Source of the DNA: Ignavibacteriaceae bacterium
GTDB taxonomy: Bacteria; Bacteroidota; Ignavibacteria; Ignavibacteriales; Ignavibacteriaceae
Direction of reading: 5' to 3'
NCBI GenBank assembly: GCA_023231105.1
Contig: JALNWB010000128.1
Span: forward strand, 1-11,591
DNA length: 11,591 bases
Part shown: positions 1 through 5,840 of the stretch, in pieces
How positions within the stretch are numbered: the first letter of the stretch is position 1
Layout of the letters: each line of letters begins with the position of its first letter
Made by a program: the position numbers and the translations under genes
Notes under the pieces: generated by a model
The model's input: the letters and a program-made list of their open reading frames with translations, nothing else
Told to the model about the DNA's origin: nothing
Databases searched by the model: none

Positions 1-1
1 A

Positions 2-973
2 GTCATCATGCTGTTAACGGTTTCTTACTTAGTTTATTTTGAAAGAAAAATTGCCGCTTGGGCGCAGAATAGAATTGGTCCAAACCGCGTAGGACCCGCA
101 GGAATCTTCCAACCTTTCGCAGATGTATTGAAACTTCTTTTAAAAGAAGATATCGTTCCGACTGCTGCAAATAAATATATGCACACACTTGCCCCGATGA
201 TTGCATTGTTTGTTGCGTTCAGCACATTTGCAGTTTTACCGATTGGTCCTTCGTTCACGGCTTTTGGAAAAGTTTTTTCTTTTGTTGTCGCTGATGTTAA
301 CATCGGGATACTTTACGTTTTAGCTTTAACTTCTGTTGGTGTATATGCGATAACTTTTTCCGGCTGGTCTTCCGGCAGTAAATATTCTTTGCTTGGCGGT
401 ATCCGTTCTTCCGCACAAATGATCTCGTACGAAATTTCAATGGGATTTTCTGTAGCCGGAGTTATTCTTTTAGCAGAATCGCTTCGCCCGATAGCAATTG
501 TAAATGCGCAATCCGGCTGGATGTGGAATATCGTTCTTCAACCGATCGGCTTTATAACTTTTCTCGTTTCGGCTTTTGCAGAAACAAACCGATTACCATT
601 TGATTTACCTGAAGCTGAACCTGAACTCGTCGGCGGTTACCACACCGAATACAGCAGTATGAAATTCGCGGCGTTCTTTTTATCGGAATACGCAAATATG
701 ATAATCTCAAGCGCGCTTATTGTTACGCTCTATCTCGGCGGCTGGCAAATTCCTTATTTGGAATTATTGAATCTTTCAGCCGGATGGGTTGTAACGCTGC
801 AAGTCGGCGCATTCATTTTCAAATTAGTATTCATTATGTTTTTCTTTATTTGGGTGCGCTGGTCAATTCCGCGTTTCCGTTATGATCAATTGATGAACAT
901 CGGCTGGAAAGTTATGTTCCCGCTTTCACTTTTAAATTTGCTCTGGGTAGCAATTTTAGCAATGATTTTATAA
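2..973 (+). CDS. nuoH: NADH-quinone oxidoreductase subunit H (5' partial)
   Basis: This is the membrane subunit of respiratory complex I that contributes to the quinone-binding chamber at the junction with the peripheral arm. The visible frame begins inside the first conserved segment: YFERKIAAWAQNRIGPNRVG followed by FQPFADVLKLLLKED is the hallmark NuoH loop after the first transmembrane helix. The ATG at 8 is therefore probably an internal Met, and about 15-30 residues lie left of the window. The second hallmark loop, ETNRLPFDLPEAEPELVGGY and then HTEYSSMKFA, lies around positions 590-670, and the C-terminal RFRYDQLMNIGWK quinone-site loop near 870-910. Hydrophobic helices fill the remainder, and the visible length of about 323 codons is close to the usual family size. 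The stop is 15 bp before nuoI, so the two genes are surely cotranscribed. Identification is very secure; only the 5' end is unknown. Confidence 0.95.
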   Translation, partial: VIMLLTVSYLVYFERKIAAWAQNRIGPNRVGPAGIFQPFADVLKLLLKEDIVPTAANKYMHTLAPMIALFVAFSTFAVLPIGPSFTAFGKVFSFVVADVNIGILYVLALTSVGVYAITFSGWSSGSKYSLLGGIRSSAQMISYEISMGFSVAGVILLAESLRPIAIVNAQSGWMWNIVLQPIGFITFLVSAFAETNRLPFDLPEAEPELVGGYHTEYSSMKFAAFFLSEYANMIISSALIVTLYLGGWQIPYLELLNLSAGWVVTLQVGAFIFKLVFIMFFFIWVRWSIPRFRYDQLMNIGWKVMFPLSLLNLLWVAILAMIL

Positions 974-988
974 AGATTCGGAGAGAGA

Positions 989-1483
989 ATGGCTAAGAAA
1001 AATAGACTAAAAGATTTATCCTTCGGACAAAGAATTTATATTACCGAAATTGCAAAAGGTTTAGGACTGACTCTAAAGAATATGTTCAAACCGAAGTTCA
1101 CGATGCAATATCCCGAAGTAAAGTTTGATCCGCCGGCATCTTACCGCGGAAGACCCGTGCTGGCTGTGGAAGAAAACGGGGAAGAACGGTGTGTGGCTTG
1201 CGGATTGTGTTCGCGTGTTTGTCCGGCTCTCGCAATTGAAGTTCGCGCGGCGGAAACGGAAAATGAAAAAGAACGTTATCCCGAAAAATTTGAGATAAAT
1301 ATGCTGCGATGTATTTTCTGCGGCTTCTGCGAAGAGGTTTGTCCCGAAGAAGCAATTCTGATGAGCAAGGATTACGAACTTGCCTTTACAAACCGGGCAG
1401 ATGCAATTTACGGGAAAGACAAACTGCTAACGCCCGTTAGCAGGCTGCAAGACAGAATAAATTTTGTACGACAGTTCAAATAA
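989..1483 (+). CDS. nuoI: NADH-quinone oxidoreductase subunit I, 2x[4Fe-4S] ferredoxin-type
   Basis: This peripheral-arm subunit of complex I carries two [4Fe-4S] clusters (N6a and N6b) that pass electrons towards the quinone site. Two ferredoxin motifs are intact: CVACGLCSRVCP with Cys68, 71, 74 and 78, and CIFCGFCEEVCP with Cys108, 111, 114 and 118. The stretch before them, YP-x-V-KF-x9-RGRPVL, is the standard NuoI lead-in, and 164 residues is a normal length. The start ATG follows GGAGAGAG at a good distance. The gene is 15 bp behind nuoH. It is not followed by nuoJ, as would be usual, but by a terminator and comM, so the rest of complex I must be encoded elsewhere or upstream. Function is assigned by family; all ligand cysteines are present. 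Confidence 0.96.
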   Translation: MAKKNRLKDLSFGQRIYITEIAKGLGLTLKNMFKPKFTMQYPEVKFDPPASYRGRPVLAVEENGEERCVACGLCSRVCPALAIEVRAAETENEKERYPEKFEINMLRCIFCGFCEEVCPEEAILMSKDYELAFTNRADAIYGKDKLLTPVSRLQDRINFVRQFK

Positions 1484-1489
1484 TAAAAT

Positions 1490-1520
1490 AAAAGGTTCAC
1501 AAGTAAAACGTGAACCTTTT
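1490..1520 (+). terminator. Hairpin terminator after nuoI
   Basis: AAAAGGTTCAC (1490-1500) is perfectly complementary to GTGAACCTTTT (1510-1520), giving an 11-bp stem with a 9-nt loop. It begins 7 bp after the nuoI stop. The stem ends in TTTT and is followed by GCATTTTAAA, so the U-tract is formed mainly by the stem foot. The A-rich left side would let it work in both directions. It separates the nuo genes from comM, whose start is 26 bp downstream. Confidence 0.8.
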
Positions 1521-1545
1521 GCATTTTAAATGAAAGAGGGAAACA

Positions 1546-3084
1546 ATGCTTTCAAAAGTTTTCTCATCAGCAACATTTGGAATAGACGCTTACTTAGTTG
1601 AAGTTGAAACGCACAGTGAGCGAGGCATCCCGGGATTCATCATTGTCGGTCTTCCGGATAACGCTATAAAGGAAAGCCGGGAACGGGTCATCTCAGCTAT
1701 AAAAAATTCCGGTTTCGAATTCCCCATAAAAAAAATTACTATCAATTTAGCTCCCGCAGATATTAAAAAAGAAGGAAGTTCTTTCGATTTGCCAATCGCC
1801 ATCGGCATTTTAACTTCGTTAGAAAAAGTCGAACCAACACTGCTTGATGAAACCGTTATTCTCGGAGAGCTCGCGCTTGATGGTTCACTTCGTCCGATTA
1901 AAGGAGCGCTGCCAATAACCGTTGAAGCAAAAAAGCAAGGGAAGAAAAAAATAATTCTTCCGCTTGAGTCGGTTAAAGAGGCTTCAATAGTGAACGGAAT
2001 TGATGTCTATGGAATGGAAAATCTTTTTGAGGTTGTGCAGTTCTTGAATGGAGAATCAAATGCTCAACCGATTTATACAAGCAAAGAAGAAGTCTTCTCG
2101 AAAGTAAATCATTACCAACTTGATTTTTCCGATGTGAAGGGGCAAGAAAATGTTAAACGCGCGTTGGAAGTTGCTGCAGCCGGAGCGCACAATATTATTA
2201 TGATCGGTCCTCCTGGTTCCGGCAAAAGTATGCTTGCAAAAAGAATTCCTTCGATACTTCCTCCGCTTACTTTTAACGAAGCGCTTGAGACTACAAAAAT
2301 TCATTCAGTGGCAGGAATACTGAACAAAGAATTTGCGTTGATAACGGAACGACCATTCCGTTCTCCTCACCACACGGTTTCCGATGCGGCATTAGTTGGC
2401 GGCGGTTCGTTCCCTCGTCCGGGAGAAATTTCATTTGCGCATCACGGAGTTTTATTTTTAGATGAACTTCCTGAATTCCCCAAAAATGTTTTGGAAGTAA
2501 TGCGTCAGCCTTTGGAGGATGCAAAAGTTACCGTTAGCCGTTCTAAAATGTCATTGGAGTTTCCGGCAAATTTTATGTTAGCGGCGGCGATGAATCCGTG
2601 TCCATGCGGCTATTACACCGATCCGAATAAAGAATGCACGTGCGGACAGCAGCAAATACAAAAATATATGGCGAAAATTTCCGGTCCGTTGTTGGATAGA
2701 ATTGATATTCACATTGAAGTTCCCGCTGTAAAATACCGGGAGCTTTCATCCACGCAGAACGGAGAATGTTCAAAGGAAATTAGAGATAGAGTAATTGCCG
2801 CACGTGATGTTCAGTTAAAACGATTTGCGGGATTAAAAGGAATTTATAATAACGCCGATATGGGCTCAAAAGAGGTGCGGCAATTTTGCCAGTTGGATAC
2901 TGCAAGCGCGGAGTTACTAAAAATGGCGATGACAAAACTGGGACTCTCCGCCCGCGCTTACGATAGAATCCTAAAAGTAAGTCGCACCATTGCCGATCTT
3001 GAAAAGTCCGAAAACATTTTACCGCAGCACGTAAGCGAAGCGATACAGTATAGAAGTTTGGATAGGGAGTTGTGGAAACATTAA
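1546..3084 (+). CDS. comM: ComM/YifB family Mg-chelatase-like AAA+ ATPase
   Basis: This family comprises hexameric AAA+ helicases; ComM of naturally transforming bacteria promotes branch migration during integration of incoming DNA. The 512-residue protein has the full family layout. An N-terminal Lon-protease-like fold (about 20-145) contains GLPDNAIKESRERV. The ATPase core has Walker A GPPGSGKS (221-228), Walker B VLFLDELPE (302-310) and PLLDRIDIH (381-389) with the arginine usual there. A Cys cluster (C352, C354, C364, C366) sits in the insert NPCPCGYY...ECTCG. A C-terminal Mg-chelatase helical domain ends in SLDRELWKH. The start ATG follows AAGAGGGA. Length and motifs are complete, so the gene should be functional. 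Its last 83 bp are repeated at 4425-4507 with only synonymous differences, so this 3' end may itself have been replaced when the downstream gene arrived. A role in transformation here is inference. Confidence 0.95.
   Translation: MLSKVFSSATFGIDAYLVEVETHSERGIPGFIIVGLPDNAIKESRERVISAIKNSGFEFPIKKITINLAPADIKKEGSSFDLPIAIGILTSLEKVEPTLLDETVILGELALDGSLRPIKGALPITVEAKKQGKKKIILPLESVKEASIVNGIDVYGMENLFEVVQFLNGESNAQPIYTSKEEVFSKVNHYQLDFSDVKGQENVKRALEVAAAGAHNIIMIGPPGSGKSMLAKRIPSILPPLTFNEALETTKIHSVAGILNKEFALITERPFRSPHHTVSDAALVGGGSFPRPGEISFAHHGVLFLDELPEFPKNVLEVMRQPLEDAKVTVSRSKMSLEFPANFMLAAAMNPCPCGYYTDPNKECTCGQQQIQKYMAKISGPLLDRIDIHIEVPAVKYRELSSTQNGECSKEIRDRVIAARDVQLKRFAGLKGIYNNADMGSKEVRQFCQLDTASAELLKMAMTKLGLSARAYDRILKVSRTIADLEKSENILPQHVSEAIQYRSLDRELWKH
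3002..3084 (+). repeat. Direct repeat, copy 1 (functional 3' end of comM)
   Basis: These 83 bp encode the last 27 residues and the stop of ComM. They match 4425-4507 at 76 of 83 positions without gaps, at a constant offset of 1423 bp. Upstream of 3002 the similarity stops at once. Downstream of 3084 the two copies diverge completely. Confidence 0.95.
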
Positions 3085-3112
3085 AAATGAATAACAATCG
3101 AAAGGATGGGAT

Positions 3113-4393
3113 ATGAAAAAAGTATACTTTTTAATTATGTTCTTAGGATTTGCATCAATTCAAAATGCTCAAACCATAACGGGCAGGTTAGTTGATCAAG
3201 ATGGTAATGGTTTGCGGGATCTTGCAGTAGAGCTTTATTTCAATTCAAAGTATGATATAGCAATATCTGAAGGAAGTGGTGCCTTCGTTTTTAATAATAT
3301 TACGGATGTGAAAAAAGACGATGAACTGCCAACAGGATATTCTATTTCTGATAATTATCCGAATCCATTCAATCCTAAAACACGAATTACATTAACATTA
3401 CCAAACAATGGAAATGTTCGAATTAGTTTATATGATGTTGTAGGTCAAAGAGTTTTATCAGACGTTGAGAAATTTTATAATGCGGGGACAAATTTTGTAG
3501 ATCTTGAACTGAATGGTTTACCGAATGGCATTTACTTTGCGAGATTAACCTTGGATGGGAAGTATACGGTTACAAAGAAGTTGATGCTCCTCTATGGTAG
3601 TCAGCATCTTTCTTCTGTACCAAGTTTGCTTAACAATTCACTTATCAAACCGACAGCAATTAATAATTTAATAACCCCGATAAATCTTGATAGTCTTGTT
3701 GTTGCCAGTTCCATCACCGGAAGAATAACTTTTAAGAACTTGCCAACCGTAGTTGATAGTATTTTAAATTTAGGAAATTTAACCATCGAAAGATTCTGTA
3801 CTGGTCTTCCAACAGTGACGTATGAGGGGAAGACATATAACACGGTACAAGTAGGCACGCAATGCTGGATGAGAGAGAACCTTGACGTTGGAGTATATGT
3901 AGCATCAACAAGTACAATAAGCGATCATTCAGATGTATCAAATAATGGAATAATTGAGAAATACTGTTATGGAAATAATGAAGCAAATTGTGCAACATAC
4001 GGCGGACTGTATGATTGGAATGAAGCCATGGCATATAGTACAACACCAGGTACAAAAGGCATTTGCCCAACCGGTTGGCACATACCAACGAAAGAAGAAT
4101 TTGAAACATTAAAGTCAGCAGTGAGTAATGATGGCAACGCATTAAAAGCAGTAGAACAAGGAACTGGAAGTGGAGTAGGAACAAACACAAGTGGTTTCTC
4201 AGCGTTGCTAACGGGCCACCGCAGCAGCAGTGGTTACTTCGTTAATTTAGGTTACTACTCTTACTTTTGGGGTTCTACAAAGAGCAGTGCTACGAACGCC
4301 TACTACATGAACTTGTGGAGCAGTGTTAACTATATCGGCGTGATCGATGTCAACTTGGAATACGGTTTTAGTATTCGGTGCCTCAAGGATTAG
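3113..4393 (+). CDS. Secreted FISUMP-domain protein with internal T9SS-type sorting module
   Basis: This is an exported surface protein of unknown ligand. Residues 1-19 form a Sec signal peptide (MKKVYFLIMFLGFASIQNA). Residues 21-65 resemble a carboxypeptidase-regulatory-like beta-sandwich (GRLVDQDGNGL). Residues about 74-162 form a module typical of the type A sorting domain of type IX secretion (SDNYPNPFNPKTRI, LYDVVGQRV, LPNGIYFARL). In this protein it is internal, not C-terminal. After a linker, residues 233-426 form a FISUMP domain: VTYEGKTYNTVQVGTQCWM, GLYDWNEAM, CPTGWHIPTKEEF, ending GFSIRCLKD, a C-type-lectin-like fold. The ATG follows AAAGGATGGG at good spacing. The gene starts 28 bp after comM and is flanked by two copies of the comM 3' end. 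Its last 63 codons are adenine-poor compared with the rest. Domain calls are firm; ligand binding, cell-surface location and DGR diversification are inference. Confidence 0.9.
   Translation: MKKVYFLIMFLGFASIQNAQTITGRLVDQDGNGLRDLAVELYFNSKYDIAISEGSGAFVFNNITDVKKDDELPTGYSISDNYPNPFNPKTRITLTLPNNGNVRISLYDVVGQRVLSDVEKFYNAGTNFVDLELNGLPNGIYFARLTLDGKYTVTKKLMLLYGSQHLSSVPSLLNNSLIKPTAINNLITPINLDSLVVASSITGRITFKNLPTVVDSILNLGNLTIERFCTGLPTVTYEGKTYNTVQVGTQCWMRENLDVGVYVASTSTISDHSDVSNNGIIEKYCYGNNEANCATYGGLYDWNEAMAYSTTPGTKGICPTGWHIPTKEEFETLKSAVSNDGNALKAVEQGTGSGVGTNTSGFSALLTGHRSSSGYFVNLGYYSYFWGSTKSSATNAYYMNLWSSVNYIGVIDVNLEYGFSIRCLKD
4202..4390 (+). other. Compositionally distinct C-terminal segment, candidate DGR variable region
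   Basis: Counted by eye, A makes up about 24% of these 189 bases against about 40% of the preceding 300. Codons ending in A drop from roughly half to 4 of 63. Among pyrimidine-ending codons, C rises from 13 of 42 to 26 of 46. The residues are dominated by Tyr, Asn, Ser, Gly, Ile and Val on a conserved frame (NLGYYSYFWGST, GFSIRCLKD). In DGRs, adenines of the template (often AAC codons) are randomised in the variable region at the 3' end of C-type-lectin genes, leaving many NNC codons and few adenines. No template repeat or reverse transcriptase is in the window, so this remains a candidate. Confidence 0.4.
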
Positions 4394-4424
4394 AAGATGT
4401 TTAATGGATGAAGGTTTAGTTAAT

Positions 4425-4507
4425 AAAAGTCTGAAAACATTTTACCGCAGCATGTAAGCGAAGCGATACAGTACAGAAGTTTAGATAGGGAATTGTGGAA
4501 GCATTGA
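4425..4507 (+). pseudogene. Displaced second copy of the comM 3' end
   Basis: These 83 bp match the last 83 bp of the intact comM at 76 positions and would encode the identical peptide, starting KSENILPQHVSEAIQ and ending SLDRELWKH, then a stop. All seven differences are transitions that leave the protein unchanged: TCC/TCT, CAC/CAT, TAT/TAC, TTG/TTA, GAG/GAA, AAA/AAG and TAA/TGA. Such a pattern arises when both copies diverged while part of working comM genes, not after a neutral duplication. The copy lies 31 bp after the FISUMP stop. No start codon or upstream comM sequence accompanies it. It is either the original chromosomal comM end displaced by an insertion, or an end carried in by the insert. 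Confidence 0.92.
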
Positions 4508-4533
4508 GATTTCCCGGCTATCAACAAAAAACA

Positions 4534-4588
4534 ATCAGCGAAACCGTAAACGGTATCACTGTGCAAATAAATCATCGTAAACGCTGAT
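4534..4588 (+). other. Nested inverted repeats, possible structured RNA
   Basis: ATCAGCG (4534-4540) pairs with CGCTGAT (4582-4588), enclosing the perfect short palindrome ACCGT-AA-ACGGT (4543-4554). Ten bases later comes a good rho-independent terminator. Together these could be the body and end of a small RNA, or a structured 3' end of the transcript from the FISUMP gene. No family is recognised. Confidence 0.3.
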
Positions 4589-4597
4589 GTGATTTTT

Positions 4598-4620
4598 ATC
4601 GCGCTTCAGCGCGATTTTTT
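4598..4620 (+). terminator. Rho-independent terminator
   Basis: ATCGCGC (4598-4604) and GCGCGAT (4609-4615) form a GC-rich 7-bp stem with a TTCA loop, followed directly by a run of six T (4615-4620). It reads in the + direction and would end transcription coming from comM, the FISUMP gene and the comM tail. On the other strand no T-run follows the stem. Confidence 0.8.
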
Positions 4621-4623
4621 CGT

Positions 4624-4652
4624 GCCGCACAATCCATTCATGGTTGTGCGGC
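4624..4652. repeat. Strong inverted repeat
   Basis: GCCGCACAA (4624-4632) pairs with TTGTGCGGC (4644-4652). Inside, CCAT (4634-4637) pairs with ATGG (4640-4643), leaving one bulged T and a two-base centre. It begins 3 bp after the T-run of the preceding terminator. It has no T-run of its own, so it may be a palindromic repeat element or part of a structured RNA and not a terminator. Confidence 0.6.
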
Positions 4653-4689
4653 GTTAAGGAAATAATGTAGTCTTTTCGGGGAGTGGTAG

Positions 4690-4914
4690 CCAAAAGGCGG
4701 GATAAACCATTCGTGGTTTTTCTGGAAACAGTTCTCTGTTCTGAATGAACTAGAGCGGGAAAAACGACTAACAGAACTTTCTCAGTTAGTCCATCACAAA
4801 AAAGATTCCAGCAAAAGAAATATCTTTGAGCTAAGAGGTTTGGGAAAAGAAATTTGGCAAGGACCGGATGCGCAAACTTATATTGATAAGGAACGGGCAT
4901 CTTGGAATGGCTAA
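4690..4914 (+). pseudogene. Remnant resembling the C-terminal half of a TA antitoxin
   Basis: After an in-frame TAG at 4687, an open frame runs to a TAA at 4912 with no ATG, GTG or TTG start at its head. Its second half reads LNELEREKRLTELSQLVHH and then IFELRGLGKEIWQGPDAQTY-IDKERASWNG. The tail (ELRGLGKEIW-x-G-x-DAQ-x-Y-x5-R-x2-W) resembles small antitoxins usually encoded just before VapC/PIN-type toxins. Recognition is from memory of that family. The expected N-terminal Met is missing, and a small hairpin with a TTCG loop and T-run (4704-4721) lies inside the frame. No toxin gene follows: the next 250 bp hold no PIN-like frame. It is most likely a decayed gene; a frameshifted start further upstream is possible. 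Confidence 0.4.
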
Positions 4915-5062
4915 AAGAAATTCGAGGCGGGATAAAAACAATACCACAAAAACTGATAATACTGGATAATTGTTTTTCCGTTGTTCCATTGATTGTGCGA
5001 GCAAATTTCAGTTCAGGAAATTACCTACTAACTCACTCTACACAAAAGCCACATTTGAAACC
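4915..5062. other. Gene-free AT-rich spacer
   Basis: No open frame of credible length, RNA gene or terminator is visible here. A short frame starting at the ATG at 4907 gives only 20 hydrophilic residues and has no likely function. This is the remainder of the gene-poor stretch 4508-5166 that begins with the comM tail. Confidence 0.5.
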
Positions 5063-5130
5063 TTAATCATAATCTTATTCTTACTCGTTTCTCAACAGTT
5101 ATTCTGGATTAAGAAAAAGATTACGATTAC
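5063..5130. repeat. Long imperfect hairpin built from GATTAA/GATTAC units
   Basis: Positions 5063-5086 (TTAATCATAATCTTATTC...) are the reverse complement of 5107-5130 (GATTAAGAAAAAGATTACG...) at 20 of 24 positions, with a 20-nt loop. The left arm recurs on the same strand at 5767-5790 with 21 of 24 identities. The hairpin lies 36 bp beyond the stop of the - strand gene ending at 5167, where it could serve as a 3'-end structure. It looks like a dispersed intergenic repeat. Confidence 0.6.
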
Positions 5131-5166
5131 GATGGTTATTTATTAATAGCTTCGTAAAATGTATTA

Positions 5167-5706
5167 TTAATCATCAATCAGAAAAGCATCTTTTAATGGT
5201 TCGGATTCCATTATCTCTTTCATCATTGATTTTATTTTTTCGTTTGGCTCAAAGAAATCAACAATTTTTTCAGTCACGTCAATCGAAACAACATCGGCAC
5301 CGCTGAAAACCAATTCCCACTTTGAAACGATGACGGAAAGGTTTTCACTTTTTGCAAGTTGAGCCAATTTATCTTTTATAGCACCAGTGATATTATTGAT
5401 GGATCCTCTTCCGAAACCTTGCTCATGCATCATTACTTGCCGAAGAGACGCCTCTCGCTCAATTTTGGCGATGGCATCCTTATCGTCTTTTTCTTTTGCT
5501 TCTTTCATCCGCGTACCTAAGGAAGCAAAAATTTGTTGATTGGTTGAGAATTTAGAATTGTAAAAAGCTACTGCAACTGCTCTCGAATCGAAAACTCCGA
5601 TCCGCAGTTTTGATTGAGCGTTCGTTTCTTTTCCTATACTGAAGAAAAATCCAAGAAGAATTAAACCAATTAAGGAAATTGAAAAAGAGCACTTTTGTGA
5701 AGACAT
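5167..5706 (-). CDS. Exported Skp/OmpH-like protein
   Basis: This is a 179-residue exported protein. A Sec signal peptide covers about residues 1-30 (a Lys at 5, the hydrophobic run SISLIGLILLGFFFS, then NAQS as the likely cleavage region). The mature part opens with KLRIGVFDSRAVAVAFYNS, like the first strand of Skp/OmpH chaperones. A charged helical middle follows (GTRMKEAKEKDDKDAIAKIE), then LAKSENLSVIVSKWELVFSG and ADVVSIDVTEKIVDFF, which match the closing strands of that family (VDIT-x-V). Skp-like chaperones carry outer-membrane proteins across the periplasm. Here the resemblance is weak and the helical arms are short, so the role is uncertain. The ATG has GGAG six bases upstream. The gene is 134 bp behind the membrane protein gene at 5841, and a hairpin repeat lies between them. 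Confidence 0.7.
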   Translation of the reverse strand: MSSQKCSFSISLIGLILLGFFFSIGKETNAQSKLRIGVFDSRAVAVAFYNSKFSTNQQIFASLGTRMKEAKEKDDKDAIAKIEREASLRQVMMHEQGFGRGSINNITGAIKDKLAQLAKSENLSVIVSKWELVFSGADVVSIDVTEKIVDFFEPNEKIKSMMKEIMESEPLKDAFLIDD

Positions 5707-5766
5707 AACTACTCCGTTTATAGTTTTGAAATTAACAACTAAATATCAAATCTTAGGCAAAGAGTC

Positions 5767-5821
5767 TTAATCGTAATCTTATTCTTCATCAGATTAAAAA
5801 AAGAGCAAGATCAAGAATTAA
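5767..5821. repeat. Second, degraded copy of the GATTAA/GATTAC hairpin
   Basis: The left arm 5767-5790 is 21/24 identical to 5063-5086. The right arm is decayed, but three pairing blocks survive: TTAAT/ATTAA (5767-5771 with 5817-5821), ATCTT/AAGAT (5776-5780 with 5807-5811) and ATC/GAT (5788-5790 with 5792-5794). It lies 19 bp past the stop of the - strand gene at 5841, mirroring the place of the first copy. Confidence 0.5.
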
Positions 5822-5840
5822 TCACCATTGTTATAAAAAA

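Noticed and set aside
3732..4190. Long - strand open frame inside the FISUMP gene
   Set aside because: The + strand gene has a signal peptide, known domains and a ribosome site; the antisense frame is low-complexity Leu/His-rich and explained by base composition.
3002..4507. Insertion sequence or integrative element with its own recombinase
   Set aside because: No transposase, integrase or terminal inverted repeats are visible between or next to the comM-end repeats. An 83-bp divergent repeat is far too long for an IS target duplication.
4556..4900. 114-codon open frame on the - strand over the structured region
   Set aside because: It has no ribosome site, crosses the terminator stem and the palindrome, and is opposite the antitoxin-like frame. 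Its last 45 residues look somewhat protein-like, but no family was recognised, so it is not called as a gene.
4394..5166. DGR template repeat or reverse transcriptase near the FISUMP gene
   Set aside because: No sequence resembling 4202-4390 and no reverse-transcriptase motif occurs elsewhere in the window; if a DGR exists, it is in trans.
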